Source of the DNA: Butyrivibrio sp. XPD2002
Lineage (GTDB): Bacteria; Bacillota; Clostridia; Lachnospirales; Lachnospiraceae
NCBI RefSeq assembly: GCF_000423945.1
Contig: NZ_AUIY01000021.1
Span: forward strand, 1-64,000
Reading direction: 5' to 3'
DNA length: 64,000 nt
Position numbers and translations under genes: made by a program. Each line of letters begins with the position of its first letter. Within the stretch, counting starts at the first letter, position 1. Shown piece by piece: positions 17,787 to 26,681 of this stretch. The notes below the pieces were generated by a model. It was not told the origin of the DNA and did not search any database. It saw nothing but the letters and a program-made list of their open reading frames with translations.

Positions 17787-19061
17787 TCAGCTCTTTTTGA
17801 GCTCATTCTTATTTTCATACATGAGCTTGTCAGCCCGCATAAATACAGACGCTACATCCTCATCGTTATCACTAAAACTTGACATACCAAAGGCTATTAC
17901 CATTCCTCCGGTACGCTTGGCGTCTTTATTATTTTCTGACATAAAGAACAATATTTCATCGATATTCTCACAGTCCTCTCCCTCAGAAATAGTAACGAAC
18001 TCATCACCACCTATGCGGAAAACCGGACTATGTCTGAATTTCGTGCATATATATTTACATGCATTGCGTATATATTCATCACCTGCCTGGTGTCCAAGAG
18101 TATCATTGATCTTTTTAAGATCATTCACGTCGAAAACAGTAATAGCAAACTTATCCTGGATGCCCTTTTTGATCCGGTCGTTTATTTCCTGTTCCAATTC
18201 ATTATATGCATATTTATTCCTGATTCCGGTAAGTGCATCAATTTGAGCCTGATCATTGGCGTGGGCCAGCTTTTCACCATATTCTTTTTTAATCTGCATC
18301 GCTTCTGTGATATCCTGGCACAAACCAAGAAGACACTCTTTTCCGGTTGTATCAACAAATTTAAGCTTAGTCGTCTGGAATCTGCGGGGATTACCTGCTG
18401 CATCAGGTACATCCTCATAGAAAATGTATGGCTTATCCATAGCCAGTGCCTTCTTATCGTCCTCGATAAAATGAAGTGCCGTATCTTCATCAAATATCTC
18501 AAAATCTGTAAGACCAACAACCCCATCAGGTGTTTCTTTATGCGCATAGTCTGCGAAAGCCTGATTACAAGCAAGATATTTTCTGGTTAGCACATCCTTT
18601 GAAAAAGTCATTGCAGGCATGTTAGTAAGAAGAGCTGTAACGGATTGGGCAAGATCTATAATCTTCTGATTTACGTCTGTACTCTCATCCATGTACCAGA
18701 CGTGAGCCAATACCACACCATTATCCATGTGCATAAACTTAGTCTCGGAACGCAGCAATTTATTTGGGGTTCCATCCTTTTGGTTCGAACGGTAAATGAC
18801 CTCATATCTGCCTTCCTCTGTTAAAAAGCGTCTCATTTCTGTTTTGATTCTGTTTACATCATCAGGATGCACAATCGTAAAGCTATCATTTTCCATGTCC
18901 TTATAAGCCTGCTCAAAATCCGCATAGCCAAAGAGCTCACAAAAGCCCCGGGATACAACTACTGTTTTTACCCCTTCTTCTGTGACATGGAAAATTGCAA
19001 TAGGATGTAGCAATTGCTCATATGCAGTTTGAATATCTTTGTCAAAAGTGAAGTTTTCCAT
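17787..19061 (-). CDS. Soluble PAS-PAS-GGDEF diguanylate cyclase
   Basis: 424 residues without membrane segments. Two PAS-like sensor domains (about 15-130 and 135-255) are followed by a GGDEF domain (about 270-420) starting with QAQIDALTGIRNKYAYNELE and containing FRIGGDEF at 349-355. The position five residues before GGDEF holds RHSP, not RxxD, so the usual product-inhibition site is absent. It likely makes c-di-GMP in response to a cytoplasmic ligand or redox signal. It is monocistronic and convergent with tpiA copy 2. Confidence 0.87.
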   Translation of the reverse strand: MENFTFDKDIQTAYEQLLHPIAIFHVTEEGVKTVVVSRGFCELFGYADFEQAYKDMENDSFTIVHPDDVNRIKTEMRRFLTEEGRYEVIYRSNQKDGTPNKLLRSETKFMHMDNGVVLAHVWYMDESTDVNQKIIDLAQSVTALLTNMPAMTFSKDVLTRKYLACNQAFADYAHKETPDGVVGLTDFEIFDEDTALHFIEDDKKALAMDKPYIFYEDVPDAAGNPRRFQTTKLKFVDTTGKECLLGLCQDITEAMQIKKEYGEKLAHANDQAQIDALTGIRNKYAYNELEQEINDRIKKGIQDKFAITVFDVNDLKKINDTLGHQAGDEYIRNACKYICTKFRHSPVFRIGGDEFVTISEGEDCENIDEILFFMSENNKDAKRTGGMVIAFGMSSFSDNDEDVASVFMRADKLMYENKNELKKS

Positions 19062-19202
19062 AGCTTATTCTCATTTGAAGACAGAACAATACCTCATTTT
19101 TAATATTACGATATTCAGTTTGATAAATATATTAAATTGCAATAAAAAAAATAATAAATGGTTATAATCTGACGGTAAATATAGCGGCAGCCTTTTCTTT
19201 TG

Positions 19203-20084
19203 TTATCTAAGTGGATTACTACTGATAATAGTCGTAGCAAGCTTTATGAATTTCTTTGCGGCAGGAGACAGGGCTTCCCTTGATTTGAGTGCGATTCCAA
19301 GAGTCCTTGAATAATATGGATTTATTGCATAGCATGAGACCTGATTCTCAAAGCCTTTCACAACGAGACCGGGGAGAATGCTGACGCCCAGCGCATTAGA
19401 GACCATGGATATAATAGCGTGATCATCCTTGGATGAAAAAATAGCATTGGGCGTTACATTAGATGTAGTGAGTGCTTTGTGCACATCATAATCTGTGCCC
19501 ATTGAGGTCATGATAAATGGTTTGTCCTGGAAGAATTCAATGTTAATAGCACCACTTTCAGGCAGCTCTGAATCCTTAGGCATAATAGCAAGTAACGGAT
19601 CCTCAGCCAATGTGATCCACTCAAGATTCTTAGTATTTTCATGGCTCAAAAAGCCAAAGTCTGCAATATCATTTTCTACCCAGCTGACAATATCATCAGT
19701 TCCACCTTCTAGAAGTTCAATATTTATGGACGGATACTTTTCCTTGAATTCATGAATGATTTTTGGGAGATAATGAATAGATATACTCGAAAATGTGGCG
19801 ATTGTAAGTGAACCCTTTTCAATACCATGTATCTCGTTGACGGTTTGAGTAAGGTTCTCATACTTACTTAGAAGTGACCTGACCGCTGGAAGGATTCCCA
19901 GACCACTATCTGTCAGCTTTACTCCCTGCTTGGAACGTATGAACAAAGTAAAGCCAAGCTCATCCTCCAGTGATTTGAGCATGTGGCTTACACCTGACTG
20001 GGTGTAGCCAAGCTTATCACCACTTTTGGTGAAATTCTGTGTGTTTGCAACGTCTTCAAAAAGTATAAGCTTTCTTATATCCAT
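19203..20084 (-). CDS. LysR-type transcriptional regulator, divergent from prdC
   Basis: 293 residues: N-terminal winged helix-turn-helix (about 1-60, with NFTKSGDKLGYTQSGVSHML) and a substrate-binding regulatory domain (about 90-290). It is transcribed away from prdC across a 325-base space, the classic layout for a LysR activator of the neighbouring operon. It therefore probably controls the proline reductase genes. In Clostridioides difficile the prd genes are controlled by the sigma-54 activator PrdR; no such gene is present here. The ligand cannot be read from sequence. Confidence 0.85.
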   Translation of the reverse strand: MDIRKLILFEDVANTQNFTKSGDKLGYTQSGVSHMLKSLEDELGFTLFIRSKQGVKLTDSGLGILPAVRSLLSKYENLTQTVNEIHGIEKGSLTIATFSSISIHYLPKIIHEFKEKYPSINIELLEGGTDDIVSWVENDIADFGFLSHENTKNLEWITLAEDPLLAIMPKDSELPESGAINIEFFQDKPFIMTSMGTDYDVHKALTTSNVTPNAIFSSKDDHAIISMVSNALGVSILPGLVVKGFENQVSCYAINPYYSRTLGIALKSREALSPAAKKFIKLATTIISSNPLR

Positions 20085-20173
20085 AGAATGCTCCCAAATA
20101 TCAAATAATTCAATAAGACAAAAAGTTACGCAAAATCTGTGCTTTATAGGTAATCCAAAGGATTATCTATAAG

Positions 20174-20207
20174 AAAAAAGGCGCCGGAAGAATAATCTTC
20201 TGACGCC
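20174..20207 (-). terminator. Terminator-like hairpin in the lysR leader
   Basis: On the minus strand GGCGTCAGAAGA pairs with TCTTCCGGCGCC (one mismatch, one wobble) and is followed by six T. No minus-strand gene lies upstream, and lysR starts 90 bases downstream, so it would terminate transcripts initiated within the divergent region: an attenuator of lysR or the end of a short RNA. Confidence 0.55.
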
Positions 20208-20222
20208 TTTGCCATTTTATAT

Positions 20223-20237
20223 ATGAAAATTTTTCAT
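20223..20237. promoter_or_regulatory. Palindrome, possible LysR operator
   Basis: ATGAAAA-t-TTTTCAT is a perfect 15-base palindrome in the divergent region, of the size and symmetry of LysR-family boxes (T-N11-A). It is a candidate operator by position only. Confidence 0.35.
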
Positions 20238-20347
20238 GAATAAATAATATGGTACCAAATATAATACATCGATCCAAATAGGTCAATGATTTTATTTAAT
20301 GGGATAGTAAGATGAGATTTTTTAATGACAGTTTGAAATTTGTTCAT

Positions 20348-20377
20348 TTTACAAGATAAATAGCAGGTGCTTATAAT
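20348..20377 (+). promoter_or_regulatory. Promoter of the prdC-prdA-prdB operon
   Basis: TTTACA (20348-20353) and TATAAT (20372-20377) are 18 bases apart, a near-consensus housekeeping promoter. Transcription would start near 20384, leaving about 25 bases of leader with a GAGGT-type ribosome site before ATG 20410. No -24/-12 sigma-54 promoter was seen. Confidence 0.6.
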
Positions 20378-20409
20378 CTAGGCAAGTCGAAGGAAGCGAG
20401 GTACAGGAT

Positions 20410-21723
20410 ATGAGACAGATGTACTGTTTTCCTCTTATACAGGGTATCGGAGCGAAAGCTGCCCCTACAGTTGTCAAGGGTGACAACATATGTAGAGGGC
20501 AGCTTCTTGCATATATAGAGGAGGGCAAAATGGGCTGCCCTATATATTCAAGCGTTTCTGGAATTGTAAAAGAGGTAAGTGAAAACAAGATAGTGATTGA
20601 CGCTGATGAAAAGCAGGAAGCCACTTACATTAAGCTTACTGAAACAGAACCGTTAAAGCTTATACAAAAGGCAGGAATCATCGGTCTTGGCGGAGCGGGA
20701 TTTCCTACATACGTAAAGCTTTCGGGAAAGTTTCAGGGTGAAGGAACAGTAATCATAAATGCAGCTGAATGTGAACCAATCCTGGAACATAACATCAGAG
20801 CCATTGAAGAAAATCCGAAGCAGCTTTTAAGGGGACTTGAGATTGCAATGGATATCACAGGCGCAAAGAGAGGAATCATAGCAATAAAAGAGATTCATGA
20901 AAAAGCAATCACCAAGCTAAAGGAAGCACTCGGGGAATCAGAGCAAAAAGAGAAGATAAGGGTCACCCTTCTTCCAAACATGTATCCCATGGGTGAGGAA
21001 AGAGCGCTTATAAGAGAAACACTTGGAAAGCTTTTACCGGTTACTTCGCTACCTCTTGAAGCAGATGCAATTGTCATAAACGCTGAGACAGCCTGCAGAA
21101 TTCAGGAAGCAGTCGACCTTAAAAAACCGCTCATCGATAAGAACATGACGGTAGCGGGGAAGATAAACGGCTGTGAAAAAGAAAATATCATTAAAGTTCT
21201 CATGGATGTGCCAATAGGAAAAAGCGTTGGAAGTATCCTGGATGAACAGGGCGGCTGCAGAGAAGGCTACGGCGAAATAATAATGGGCGGCCCCTTTACA
21301 GGTAAAAGAACAGAGCCAGATAAGCCGGTAGTTAAAACCACAGGAGGACTTATAGTAACTGAATGTTTTCCTAAGGGACCTGAAAAAATAGGACTTCTTG
21401 TTTGTGCATGCGGAGCTGATGAAAAGAGACTACGGGAAATTGCAGAAAGCCTTGGAAGCAGTGTTGTAGGAGTAGAATCCTGTAAACAGGCTATTCCCGT
21501 TAAGAACACTTTAAAGTGCGAGAACCCGGGGAAATGTCCGGGACAGGTTCAAAAGATAATGAAGCTTAAAAAAGCAGGAGCACAGGCAGTACTGATAAGC
21601 AATTGCACAGATTGCTCCAACACAGTTATGAGCTGTGCGCCAAAGCTTGGGTTACCGGTTTATCACTGCACTGATCAGGCCAACAGAGCCGTAAATATAA
21701 AACTAATCAGAAAAATACATTAA
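20410..21723 (+). CDS. prdC: Proline reductase-associated electron transfer protein PrdC
   Basis: 437 residues related to RnfC: an N-terminal biotinyl-like segment (about 1-70), a GIIGLGGAGFPTYVKL nucleotide/FMN-binding region near residue 90, INAAECEPILEHNIRAI, and a Cys-rich C-terminal region (about 335-425) with LLVCACGADEKR, CKQAIPVKNTLKC and ISNCTDCSNTVMSC. PrdC is thought to pass electrons from NADH to D-proline reductase. No in-frame TGA is used. It is the first gene of the prd operon, 17 bases before prdA. RnfC itself is an alternative name but the prd context decides. Confidence 0.9.
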   Translation: MRQMYCFPLIQGIGAKAAPTVVKGDNICRGQLLAYIEEGKMGCPIYSSVSGIVKEVSENKIVIDADEKQEATYIKLTETEPLKLIQKAGIIGLGGAGFPTYVKLSGKFQGEGTVIINAAECEPILEHNIRAIEENPKQLLRGLEIAMDITGAKRGIIAIKEIHEKAITKLKEALGESEQKEKIRVTLLPNMYPMGEERALIRETLGKLLPVTSLPLEADAIVINAETACRIQEAVDLKKPLIDKNMTVAGKINGCEKENIIKVLMDVPIGKSVGSILDEQGGCREGYGEIIMGGPFTGKRTEPDKPVVKTTGGLIVTECFPKGPEKIGLLVCACGADEKRLREIAESLGSSVVGVESCKQAIPVKNTLKCENPGKCPGQVQKIMKLKKAGAQAVLISNCTDCSNTVMSCAPKLGLPVYHCTDQANRAVNIKLIRKIH

Positions 21724-21740
21724 GGATAGGGAGGAAAGGT

Positions 21741-23543
21741 ATGTCAATAACAAAGGAAACATTACAGATGCATTTAAAGGATCCTGCAATCTTTTGTTGC
21801 AGAAGGCAGAAGGGACTTGTGATATCAGAAGCGGACTTAGAGGATCCGGCACTTTTTGAAGACATGATTGAAGCGGGATTACTTGAACTTAGTAGCGACG
21901 GACTCAGGATTGAGCAGGTGCTTGGAAGTACTCTTACCGCTAATGTGGAGGCACTTACTCCTATCACCAGAGAGGTTCTTGATAAGGTAAATGACATAGA
22001 TGAAAAGCCGGAAAAACCAGAAGAAACATGCATTAAAGAGAAGGAGAGACCTACTACAAAAACAGGAAGGGGAAATAACATGATACATATTGAAATTGGT
22101 AAGGCTAAGAATCTTGAACAGTTTTCACTTGATATTCCAATTGCGGCTTTTGAGCACGGTGACACTATAAAATGTGAAGAGCCCTGTGGCGGAGAGATAG
22201 AAACTAAGAAGAAAGAAGCACCTAAAACCAAGAGGGTTTTCAACACTCTTAAAAAGCAGCACATCAGAATTAATGAGGTTGAGATTGGCTCTGAGACATC
22301 CATAAAGGATGGCAGGATTACGATTGATTCAGCGATCACAAAAAGGGCAGTAAAGGAAGATCCGCTGTGCAAGAGCATAGAGCTTGATGTTATTTACCCG
22401 GATAAGAGACATGTGTATACAGACACAATTATGGATGTATGTCCGATAGCAACAAAGGTTGAGGGAGAGCTTGGACATGGTGTTACGAAGGTTGCTGAAG
22501 GCGTTGTATTTATGCTGACAGGTGTAGATGAGGATGGTGTACAGATCCATGAGTTTGGATCCTCTGAAGGATACCTTGATGAAAAGATGTACTTTGGACA
22601 TCCGGGATGCGCAGATGAAAAGGATATCATTATCCGCTGCCATGTAGTTATTGAGAGACTTTCAGGTATGACAAGACCAGGTCCCTTCGCAGCTCACAAG
22701 TGTCAGGACTATATCATTCAGGCCATAAGAGATGAGCTTAAGAAATATGACGGCGAAGTGATCCGCGAGGAAATCTGCGAGGATGTAAGAAGACCAGGAA
22801 ATCCCAGAGTTGTGCTCGTTAAGGAAATCATGGGACAGGGAGCCATGCACGACAATGTTATCTGTCCTACTGAGCCCTGCGGAATACTTGGAGGCCAGAA
22901 AAACGTAGACTGCGGTAACGTTCCGATAATGCTTACACCTAACCAGGTTAGAGACGGTTCCATCCATGCACTTACATGTATCGGACCTGCAACCAAGGAG
23001 ATGACAAGACATTACATCCGCGAGCCCCTTGTTGAGGGCCTGGCTGCAGATGAGGAGATGGATCTTATCGGTGTTATCTTTGTCGGATCACCTCAGGTCA
23101 ATGATGAAAAGCTCTGGGTTTCAGAGAGGCTTGGATCCCTTCTTGAATCCCTTGATGTGGATGGCTGTATCATCACAACCGAGGGCTTTGGTAACAACCA
23201 TATTGATTTCATACAGCACATTGAGCAGGCAGGAAAACGAGGAATACCTGTTGTTGGAGTATCCTTCTGTGCATATCAGGGACAACTCGTAGTGGGCAAT
23301 AAATATGCCACAGCAATGGTTGAAGAAAACATGGATAAGGGTGGATTTGAAAACAATATTGCAGGCTGCTCCTGTGTAACAAAGGAGGTAGCTACAAGAG
23401 CTATCGCAATGCTAAAGAACAAAATGAGCGGTGTTGAGATTCTTCCTGCTCCCAAGAAGTGGAATAACGATGTTATCAATGCTAACAACAAACTCCTTGG
23501 CCTTAAAGAGACAGAGCTTGTTGAAAGTGGCACTCTTCATTAA
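21741..23543 (+). CDS. prdA: D-proline reductase proprotein PrdA
   Basis: 600 residues, starting MSITKETLQMHLKDPAIFCC as is typical for PrdA. In the family the proprotein is cut at a Thr-Cys bond, the Cys becoming the pyruvoyl group that binds D-proline; here the candidate is Thr412-Cys413 in SIHALTCIGPATKEM (Cys codon TGT 22977-22979). Residues 85-115 form a charged linker. The larger C-terminal half (about 200-570) carries many conserved Cys such as CPTEPCGILGG. With PrdB it forms the enzyme reducing D-proline to 5-aminovalerate. The gene has GGGAGG before its start and is followed 13 bases later by the CBO2463-like gene. Confidence 0.92.
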   Translation: MSITKETLQMHLKDPAIFCCRRQKGLVISEADLEDPALFEDMIEAGLLELSSDGLRIEQVLGSTLTANVEALTPITREVLDKVNDIDEKPEKPEETCIKEKERPTTKTGRGNNMIHIEIGKAKNLEQFSLDIPIAAFEHGDTIKCEEPCGGEIETKKKEAPKTKRVFNTLKKQHIRINEVEIGSETSIKDGRITIDSAITKRAVKEDPLCKSIELDVIYPDKRHVYTDTIMDVCPIATKVEGELGHGVTKVAEGVVFMLTGVDEDGVQIHEFGSSEGYLDEKMYFGHPGCADEKDIIIRCHVVIERLSGMTRPGPFAAHKCQDYIIQAIRDELKKYDGEVIREEICEDVRRPGNPRVVLVKEIMGQGAMHDNVICPTEPCGILGGQKNVDCGNVPIMLTPNQVRDGSIHALTCIGPATKEMTRHYIREPLVEGLAADEEMDLIGVIFVGSPQVNDEKLWVSERLGSLLESLDVDGCIITTEGFGNNHIDFIQHIEQAGKRGIPVVGVSFCAYQGQLVVGNKYATAMVEENMDKGGFENNIAGCSCVTKEVATRAIAMLKNKMSGVEILPAPKKWNNDVINANNKLLGLKETELVESGTLH

Positions 23544-23556
23544 AAAGGTAAAGCCT

Positions 23557-24003
23557 ATGGAAAAACTGGATTATATTATAAATCCCATCCTTATGGGAGG
23601 ACTTGTTAAAGAGATAAACGAAGATATGGTAAAGGTGCATTTGCATGGAAGACTTGGCGTTATAACGATTCCTGAAAAAATCATTTTATCAGAAATTGAA
23701 CTGGAGCCTGGCGTGGAGCTGGAATTCCATTTCAGCTATCTCAAGGTAGAGGATGCGGGCTATGACTATGATGACAGCTCTATAAGGGATAACCTGTTTA
23801 CACCATGTCTTGTGGGAGGACAAATCGTAGAGGTCAATGATACGGCTGTTAAGGTGGAGACTATGGATGACCTTGGAACGGTGGCAGTACCCAGAAGATG
23901 GGTGTTTACGGATATGCCACTTGAATGCGGCCAGATGGTGGAGTTTTACCTAAGCCCCATGAGAGCTGTTGGAAAGCGCGATATTCCTGCAAGAATAATC
24001 TAG
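23557..24003 (+). CDS. CBO2463/CBO2479-domain protein of the proline reductase operon
   Basis: 148 residues made of two similar beta-rich repeats: ILMGGLVKEINEDMVKVHLHGRLGVITIP and, in the second half, LVGGQIVEVNDTAVKVETMDDLGTVAVP, each followed by a segment ending in VELEFHFSY or MVEFYLSP. Proteins with this domain lie between prdA and prdB in other clostridial proline reductase clusters; their role is unknown, possibly assembly or pyruvoyl maturation. ATG 23557 with a weak upstream AAAGG site is chosen because the longer frame overlaps prdA. Confidence 0.8.
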   Translation: MEKLDYIINPILMGGLVKEINEDMVKVHLHGRLGVITIPEKIILSEIELEPGVELEFHFSYLKVEDAGYDYDDSSIRDNLFTPCLVGGQIVEVNDTAVKVETMDDLGTVAVPRRWVFTDMPLECGQMVEFYLSPMRAVGKRDIPARII

Positions 24004-24090
24004 ATTTTAGTGACAAATGCTTAATGGAAAAAACTAAAACCAAAAAAGACCATGATGAATCCTTAAAAAGAATAGAAAGAGGTGACAGAT

Positions 24091-24816
24091 ATGAGATTAA
24101 CAACAATTAGTGGATTACAGTCAGAAATATTTGTACCGGTAACTCCAAGACCGGTTTTCACAGAATTAAAAAAGCCCTTAAGTGAATGTAAGGTGGCATT
24201 TATCACTGCGGGTGGAATACATAAAAAGAGCCAGACACCCTTTAATACATCAGGAGATTTTTCTTATCGTACAATCGAGTTTGATACTCCCTCATCTGAG
24301 CTCATGGTTACTCACGGCGGCTTTGACAACTCTGACATCAACAAGGACGTAAATGCCATGTTCCCCATCGACAGACTTCACGAACTGGTAGAGGAGGGGT
24401 TCATCGGATCGCTTTCAAAGGAGACCTACACCTTCATGGGAGGCGGCGGAAACGTTGAGAAGTTCAAGAACGAAACAGGCCCCGAGATTGCAAGAAAGCT
24501 TAAGGAACAGGGAGTGGATATTGTTCTTTGTACAGGTGGCTGCGGAACCTGTCACAGGTCAGCAACAATTGTTACAAGATGCTGTGAAGCTGAAGGAATG
24601 AGCTGCGTTGTGATAGCAGCCCTCCCGCCCATTGCAAGGCAGCAGGGTGCTCCAAGAATTACAGCGCCTCATGTTCCAATCGGATCAAACGCAGGTGAGC
24701 CAAACAATATTCCCATGCAGACAGCTATCATAAAGGAGTCCCTTGAGTGGGTAAAGGACTGCCCCAGCTACAACCAGACAAAGGTACTTCCCTATGAGTA
24801 CAGACACAATGTATGA
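24091..24816 (+). CDS. prdB: D-proline reductase PrdB, cysteine (non-selenocysteine) form
   Basis: 241 residues, the usual PrdB length, with the recognisable GGFDNSDINKDVNAMFPIDR, MGGGGNVEKFKNETGPEIA and VVIAALPPIARQQGAPR. In the studied Clostridium sticklandii enzyme the catalytic residue is selenocysteine in a UGTCHRS motif; here the motif is CGTCHRS with Cys151 encoded by TGC at 24541-24543. No TGA or downstream selenocysteine element is needed. AAGAGGTG lies seven bases before ATG 24091. It probably forms the active reductase with PrdA, with activity that needs testing. Confidence 0.93.
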   Translation: MRLTTISGLQSEIFVPVTPRPVFTELKKPLSECKVAFITAGGIHKKSQTPFNTSGDFSYRTIEFDTPSSELMVTHGGFDNSDINKDVNAMFPIDRLHELVEEGFIGSLSKETYTFMGGGGNVEKFKNETGPEIARKLKEQGVDIVLCTGGCGTCHRSATIVTRCCEAEGMSCVVIAALPPIARQQGAPRITAPHVPIGSNAGEPNNIPMQTAIIKESLEWVKDCPSYNQTKVLPYEYRHNV

Positions 24817-24855
24817 TCCGTCATTAAGATTTGTAATGACAGACATGAGAAACTC

Positions 24856-24871
24856 TTAGTTTACAAACTAA
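24856..24871. promoter_or_regulatory. Inverted repeat between prdB and the first ABC transporter
   Basis: TTAGTTT-ac-AAACTAA is a perfect inverted repeat. Just upstream, GTCATTA...TAATGAC (24820-24840) forms a second one. Both are in the 214-base space before the binding-protein gene and may be operators; no regulator can be assigned. Confidence 0.3.
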
Positions 24872-24906
24872 ATAGTCTATGTAAAAATACATGATAATTC
24901 AATGAG

Positions 24907-24952
24907 AACAGCAGACAATGGCGTTTATGTTGCTTATGTCTGCTGTTTTTTT
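24907..24952 (+). terminator. Intrinsic terminator after the prd operon
   Basis: AACAGCAGACA pairs perfectly with TGTCTGCTGTT around a 19-base loop and is followed by seven T. It ends the prd transcript 90 bases after prdB, or attenuates the downstream transporter operon if a promoter lies before it. Confidence 0.85.
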
Positions 24953-25030
24953 ATACCCTGGAAAACCCCGGGGATAAGAAAACGACAGGATGCTCTTATT
25001 GAAAAAGCAAAGGAAATGGAGGAGAAAATT

Positions 25031-25972
25031 ATGAAAAAAAAGGTTCTATCAATGCTACTGGTGACATCAATGCTTGCAGGTGTGGTGACAGGATGCGGAT
25101 CATCCGGTGAAGCTTCGGGGACATCGGAAGCTACGGAATCTGTTGATGAAGTAAAAGAAACTGAAACAGAAGAAACCACTAAAGAGGCTGAGACAGAAAC
25201 GGAAGAGACTACTGAAGAAACAGCTACAGCTTCTGATTCAGATAAGCCTGAGTGCTTTGGATCATTGGAAGGCGTAACTCTTACAATCGGAACATCCGGC
25301 ACCTATGCACCTTTCTCTTATTTTGCTGAGGATGGCACAACCCTTCAGGGCTATGATGTGGATTTCCTATATGCACTTAAGGATGTACTTGGTTTTGAAA
25401 TAGCTGATGAGACTATTCAGGATATGGATTACAGTCCCCTTGGAACATCACTTAGCCAGGGCATGCTCGATGTAGGAGCCGCTGCACTCTGCGCTACTGA
25501 TGAAAGAAAGAAGACCATGAACTTCTCCAAGACCTACTATGATGCAGGAATTGTAGTTGTTGTAAGCCCTGACAACGAGACAATCAAATCTGTCGAGGAC
25601 TTAACAAGCGGTGATTACACAGTAGCTCTTCAGAGCGGAACAATCGCTTACGAATACGGCGTTGCAAATCTTCCTGAGAGCTGCATCCAGTCCTATGATT
25701 CCCAGGCTCTTGCTTATAAGGCAGTTGAAGACGGGCAGGCTGATGCAACAATCTACGATCTTCCAGGAACAGCTTATTCAATTAAGACAGGCGAGATAAA
25801 GCTTAAAACTGTAGGAGATGAGTTCTACACAGGTCAGGCACCCTACGCAGTTGCACTTTCCATGAGTGCATGTGACGAGTATCCCGACCTTATAAAGGAT
25901 TTTGATGAAGCCATTGATTATCTCTCTGAGACAGGAGTTCTTGATGAGATCAAGGCAAAATGGTGTGAATAA
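25031..25972 (+). CDS. Amino acid ABC transporter substrate-binding lipoprotein (system 1)
   Basis: 313 residues. Signal peptide MKKKVLSMLLVTSMLAGVVT with lipobox VVTGC, then an acidic Glu/Thr-rich linker (about 25-70), then a family 3 solute-binding domain (about 75-312) with LTIGTSGTYAPFSYFAEDGT and GYDVDFLYALKDVLGF. It captures a polar amino acid outside the cell. GGAGGA upstream decides ATG 25031. It is followed by its permease and ATPase genes, and its position after the prd operon suggests proline, serine or a related amino acid as ligand (inference). Confidence 0.88.
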   Translation: MKKKVLSMLLVTSMLAGVVTGCGSSGEASGTSEATESVDEVKETETEETTKEAETETEETTEETATASDSDKPECFGSLEGVTLTIGTSGTYAPFSYFAEDGTTLQGYDVDFLYALKDVLGFEIADETIQDMDYSPLGTSLSQGMLDVGAAALCATDERKKTMNFSKTYYDAGIVVVVSPDNETIKSVEDLTSGDYTVALQSGTIAYEYGVANLPESCIQSYDSQALAYKAVEDGQADATIYDLPGTAYSIKTGEIKLKTVGDEFYTGQAPYAVALSMSACDEYPDLIKDFDEAIDYLSETGVLDEIKAKWCE

Positions 25973-26002
25973 CTAAAAAGTCTTACTTGAGGAGTGATGA
26001 TT

Positions 26003-26668
26003 ATGAGTTTTGAGTTTTTACAGGCAATCATGCCGATGCTGTTTCGGGGTCTGCAGATTACCATGATGATTGCAATAATCGGTATCCTGCTTGGATTTAT
26101 TCTGGGGGCTGTCAGTGGATATGCGCTTTCTTGTCAGAACAAAATAGCCAGAGGAATAGCAAATGTATACGTGTGGATCATAAGAGGAACACCTTTGGTT
26201 GTTCAGGCGCTGTATGTATACTTTGCAGTTCCGGCCATCATAACAGGGATAACCCATAAGAAATTCGTGCTGGATTCTGTGGTAGCAGGAATCACTGTTA
26301 TTACCCTAAATGCCGGAGCTTTTATATCTGCGATCGTAAAGGGAGCCCTTGAAAGTGTTGAACTTGGACAAAAAGAAGCAGGAGAGGCCCTTGGACTTAC
26401 AAAGGGCCAGATCCTTACTCACATAATCATCCCTCCTGCTTTTAAGGCCATGATTCCGGGGCTGTTTAACCAGTTCATCATTTCCGTAAAGGACACAGCG
26501 CTCTTATCGGTAATCTCAGTTAATGACATTACAAGACAGACACAGAACTATGTTGCAAGAACCTACAATACTCTTCCTGCTTACACTGCCTGCGCATTGT
26601 TCTATCTGGTCCTGTTATCGATACTGATGATTCTTCAAAGGATGGTTGAGAATATTACTAAAAAGTGA
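26003..26668 (+). CDS. Amino acid ABC transporter permease (system 1)
   Basis: 221 residues with about five membrane segments and the permease coupling loop [20 protein letters not shown]. Family: HisM/GlnP-like polar amino acid permeases. GGAG eight bases upstream favours ATG 26003 over the GTG/ATG codons at 25994 and 25997. It follows the binding protein by 30 bases and precedes the ATPase by 13 bases. As only one permease gene is present it presumably works as a homodimer. Confidence 0.9.
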   Translation: MSFEFLQAIMPMLFRGLQITMMIAIIGILLGFILGAVSGYALSCQNKIARGIANVYVWIIRGTPLVVQALYVYFAVPAIITGITHKKFVLDSVVAGITVITLNAGAFISAIVKGALESVELGQKEAGEALGLTKGQILTHIIIPPAFKAMIPGLFNQFIISVKDTALLSVISVNDITRQTQNYVARTYNTLPAYTACALFYLVLLSILMILQRMVENITKK

Positions 26669-26681
26669 TGGAGGTATTTTT

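Larger units (their letters stand above)
20085..20409. other. lysR-prdC divergent regulatory region
   Basis: 325 bases. From left to right it holds the lysR leader with a minus-strand terminator-like hairpin (20174-20207), an ATGAAAA/TTTTCAT palindrome (20223-20237), a stray TATAAT (20260-20265), the sequence TTTAATGACAG (20321-20331) that recurs upstream of sdaAB, and a good prdC promoter (20348-20377). No coding frame was found. Confidence 0.6.

Noticed and set aside
20330..20409. Sigma-54 (-24/-12) promoter for the prd operon, as in C. difficile
   Set aside because: No GG-N10-GC pair with proper context was found, and no sigma-54 activator gene is near; a -10/-35 promoter fits well.
24024..24110. 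Short frame of 28 residues between the CBO2463-like gene and prdB (MEKTKTKKDHDESLKRIERG...)
   Set aside because: No ribosome site before its ATG, and it runs into the prdB start. Highly charged low-complexity sequence in an A-rich leader is likely chance.
20410..24816. In-frame TGA (selenocysteine) codons in prdC, prdA or prdB
   Set aside because: All three frames are open with ordinary stops; the expected Sec position in prdB is TGC.
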